Below, in pieces: positions 61,733 through 64,000 of a stretch of DNA of 64,000 nucleotides. Made by a program: the position numbers and the translations under genes. A model generated the notes under the pieces. The model was not told where the DNA came from and made no database searches. It saw nothing but the letters and a program-made list of their open reading frames with translations. Source of the DNA: Paraglaciecola psychrophila 170 (GTDB taxonomy: Bacteria; Pseudomonadota; Gammaproteobacteria; Enterobacterales; Alteromonadaceae); NCBI RefSeq assembly GCF_000347635.1, contig NC_020514.1, positions 4,836,001 through 4,900,000 on the forward strand. Direction: 5' to 3'. Positions within the stretch are counted from its first letter, which is position 1. Each line of letters begins with the position of its first letter.

Positions 61733-61890
61733 TGAGGTTATACATACTCACAAATATGAGGTAGGTTTGAATTGAAAATGTCTTCTATTGTTTACATGTA
61801 TTCTTTTTTTTGAAAAAATAATATAATTTTCATCAAATGATGGCGAGTACGTAGTGCACCACTAGTAATATTTGAAATTAATTTAGATAT

Positions 61891-61927
61891 AAAAAAAGGC
61901 GATTGACATTACTATCAATCGCCCTTT
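61891..61927 (-). terminator. Terminator of the ExeM-like nuclease gene
   Basis: GGCGATTGA pairs with TCAATCGCC (9 bp, loop of 8). On the minus strand it is followed by seven T. It may also stop readthrough from ptsO on the plus strand. Confidence 0.85.
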
Positions 61928-61943
61928 TCACAGTATATAACGA

Positions 61944-64000
61944 TTACTTTTTGCGACGTATTCCTATCATAGCCAATAGTCCTAATAAGAAAATACTCAA
62001 GCTACCACCTGAAGAACGACTTTCAACAGGCACTTCCACTTCCGGCTCTTCTTCAACTGGCGCATCGAGCTGTAAGCTAACCAATACTGGGTCATGGTCA
62101 GAACTGCGATATGCATCAGCAGCATAGAAGCTAATGATTTGAGCGTCTGACTTAAACCTTGTGTTGTAGTCCAGTGCAATTGGCTCGTCAGCATTGATGT
62201 GCCATTCAGTAACATCAATCGTCTTGGCCAAAGCGCTTTCATTCGCAAGAGCATGATCTAAGTTACCCAATAAACCATTAAACGAGTAAGAATAAGCCTC
62301 TGCGCCACCAAAAGTATTAACTACATTGGTATAACCAGCTTCTTCTAGCAATGAAATTGGATCTTCTTTTGCGTAAGAATTTAAGTCACCAATAATTAAT
62401 GCAGCTGCATCAGGAAATTCGCTAGCAATAAATGTCGTTAAAGCTTGTGCAGCTCGAGTACGGGTCACATTACAACTACCTTGACCAGTTGTTTCATCGT
62501 CATCACCGGCACCACAACTTGAGCCTTTAGACTTAAAGTGATTAACACTGATAACAATAGTTTCACCATTTTCAACTAAAGCGAATTGTTGGTTTAGCGA
62601 CGGACGGTTTTTAGTATCGTCAAATAATGCATCACCATTATCGTCAGACGCCGAATTTGCACTTGTCAATATGGCTGCGTCACCCTCAAGTGTCACTACA
62701 GCTGGCTTATAAATAAACGCGACGGTTATTGCATCAGTACCTATAGGTGCTCCTGGATTAAGGATTGAATAGGTACCACCACCCATCTCTGCGTTAATAC
62801 CAGCCACTAAATCAGCAATAGCAGAGTCGTCATCAAAACCATTGTTCTCGATTTCCATTAAACCAACTATATCTGCATCCATCGCAACAATTGCCGATAT
62901 AATTTTGGCTTTTTGACGTCCAAACTCTTCAGCATCATCTGCACCACGACAGCTTGAATCAGCAGCTGGACCACAGATATTCGAACCATCATCAATGGTT
63001 TCAAAATAATTAAGCACATTTAAGCTTGCGACTCTCAAATTACCTAGGTCTAAATCTGGCGCATCTGTACGAGGATTCGTTCCTGCGAACGTTGGATCAC
63101 CGACTGGAATAACTAGGTATTCGCCGAAGCTATAATCTACCACCGCGGTAAGTGTTGAAACCGTATCACCTAAACGTAAAGAATTGACTGCAGACAAACC
63201 ACCAGAAGGGTAGGGAATAGAGTCAGGATTCTGACTGCTATCGCCATCATCTAAAATAATTTGGTCTAAGGCATTAGATGCTTCTAAAGCAATGGCTTCA
63301 TCTGTGCCTGGGGCATGTATATTGGTTGGTGTGTATAATCTTTTAGAGGACAACGTTGCCTGGCCATATCTGGCAAGACCGAAGTTATTAGTGACTAATA
63401 ACTCTTGAGCGCTGCTGACTAACATACCTTCTAGTGCTTCGACATCATCTAAAGAAGCAAATGGCATTACTAAATCAGCAATACTAGGAGTTTCTGTACC
63501 ACAACCTTGCAATATCTCTGAAGCTTCAAGTTGTGTTTTATCATAAAACTCTGATACATCACCCAATACACGCACTACTTCGCCTTCAACTGGCAGTGTG
63601 TCATTGTAAAAAACAAAGATGCCTTCAGATGTTAACGCATTATCATCCATATCGGTTGTTTCTTCTTGTACGAAGAAGCCGGACAAATTAGGTGTAGCAG
63701 CGGTGACAACCCCTTCTATTACAAGTGTTTCGCCAACCAGTGGTGATGCACTGCCAGGGCCTTGAATGGCACTGATAAGTGTTGATATTTCGGCACAGGC
63801 ACCAATTAATACAGGCTCTACCTCCGCTGCTACTTCGCCACCGCCACCAAAGGTACTGGTCTCAGTAGCAAAGGTCTTAATTGGAAATTTAGTCGCTGCA
63901 GAATCATTGGTTGCTTCGTCATCTAGCGCGTTAGCCCCGCTAAATGTCCAGTTGGCAATAACAAAAGCAGCGCCATCTGGGCCTGTATCAGAATTTCGGT
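61944..64000 (-). CDS. ExeM/NucH-like extracellular endonuclease with GlyGly-CTERM tail, N-terminus outside window
   Basis: The frame is open from the stop at 61944 to the right window edge (over 680 codons), so the N-terminus lies outside. An OB-fold-like part (TLPVEGEVVRVLGDVSEF) precedes an endonuclease/exonuclease/phosphatase domain: LRVASLNVLNYFETID, DIVGLMEIENNGFDD, VSVNHFKSKGSSCG, LIIGDLNSYAKEDPI and RSSDHDPVLVSL. Two Cys pairs (CGPAADSSC, SSCGAGDD) suit a secreted enzyme. The C-terminus has SSGGSLSIFLLGLLAMIGIR plus RKK, a GlyGly-CTERM signal processed by rhombosortase. It probably degrades extracellular DNA. Confidence 0.88.
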   Translation of the reverse strand, partial: RNSDTGPDGAAFVIANWTFSGANALDDEATNDSAATKFPIKTFATETSTFGGGGEVAAEVEPVLIGACAEISTLISAIQGPGSASPLVGETLVIEGVVTAATPNLSGFFVQEETTDMDDNALTSEGIFVFYNDTLPVEGEVVRVLGDVSEFYDKTQLEASEILQGCGTETPSIADLVMPFASLDDVEALEGMLVSSAQELLVTNNFGLARYGQATLSSKRLYTPTNIHAPGTDEAIALEASNALDQIILDDGDSSQNPDSIPYPSGGLSAVNSLRLGDTVSTLTAVVDYSFGEYLVIPVGDPTFAGTNPRTDAPDLDLGNLRVASLNVLNYFETIDDGSNICGPAADSSCRGADDAEEFGRQKAKIISAIVAMDADIVGLMEIENNGFDDDSAIADLVAGINAEMGGGTYSILNPGAPIGTDAITVAFIYKPAVVTLEGDAAILTSANSASDDNGDALFDDTKNRPSLNQQFALVENGETIVISVNHFKSKGSSCGAGDDDETTGQGSCNVTRTRAAQALTTFIASEFPDAAALIIGDLNSYAKEDPISLLEEAGYTNVVNTFGGAEAYSYSFNGLLGNLDHALANESALAKTIDVTEWHINADEPIALDYNTRFKSDAQIISFYAADAYRSSDHDPVLVSLQLDAPVEEEPEVEVPVESRSSGGSLSIFLLGLLAMIGIRRKK

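Overview
The window is chromosomal DNA of a marine gammaproteobacterium of the order Alteromonadales, most like the Glaciecola/Paraglaciecola/Alteromonas group. The evidence is gene order: mrcA next to pilMNOPQ, then aroK-aroB-damX-dam, zapE/zapG-degQ-degS, murA-ibaG-mlaBCDEF, and yrbG-kdsD-kdsC-lptCAB-rpoN-hpf-ptsN-rapZ-ptsO. All are typical of the class, in moderately AT-rich DNA. No rRNA, tRNA, CRISPR array or complete insertion sequence was seen.

Layout. 1-9.9 kb is accessory: a truncated M24 peptidase, a broken DUF3703 gene, a LysE-type exporter, a YiiX-like papain-fold protein, a 1103-residue membrane regulator (winged helix + STAND NTPase + one TM helix + helical C-terminal half) paired with a 115-residue beta-rich protein, a decayed zone with a dead REP-type Y1 transposase, and a PAS-GGDEF diguanylate cyclase. 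10-24.8 kb is core: adenine/adenosine deaminase, malic enzyme, PBP1A, the type IV pilus assembly operon, shikimate genes, DamX and Dam. 24.8-36.1 kb holds an unknown small exported or anchored protein and a TorF-like porin (both minus strand), then rpe, trpS, pabA, an HDOD protein, an arginine/ornithine catabolic operon (astC-astA-astD plus a DUF1338 dioxygenase-like gene), erpA and an anchored coiled-coil protein. 36.2-43.6 kb mixes core genes (hemJ, folE) with damaged ones: a ClC channel split from its C-terminal part by a frameshift, a YkgJ-like cysteine-cluster gene with an internal amber codon, a NatAB-like ABC exporter in several pieces, and an intact exported nucleosidase. 43.6-61.7 kb is dense envelope and stress biology: YeeN-like YebC protein, ZapE, ZapG, DegQ, DegS, MurA, the Mla phospholipid system, KDO synthesis, the Lpt bridge, sigma-54 (frameshifted as read) and the nitrogen-PTS branch with RapZ. 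The right edge holds most of an ExeM/NucH-like secreted nuclease with a GlyGly-CTERM tail.

The genes from murA to ptsO form one functional block for outer-membrane construction: lipid retrograde transport (Mla), peptidoglycan precursor (MurA), KDO and LPS export (KdsD/KdsC/LptCAB), and RapZ control of amino-sugar supply. The least conventional locus is the STAND membrane regulator with its small partner and a 24-bp near-palindrome upstream. The frameshifts in rpoN and the ClC gene lie in otherwise intact genes and should be checked against reads before being treated as biology.
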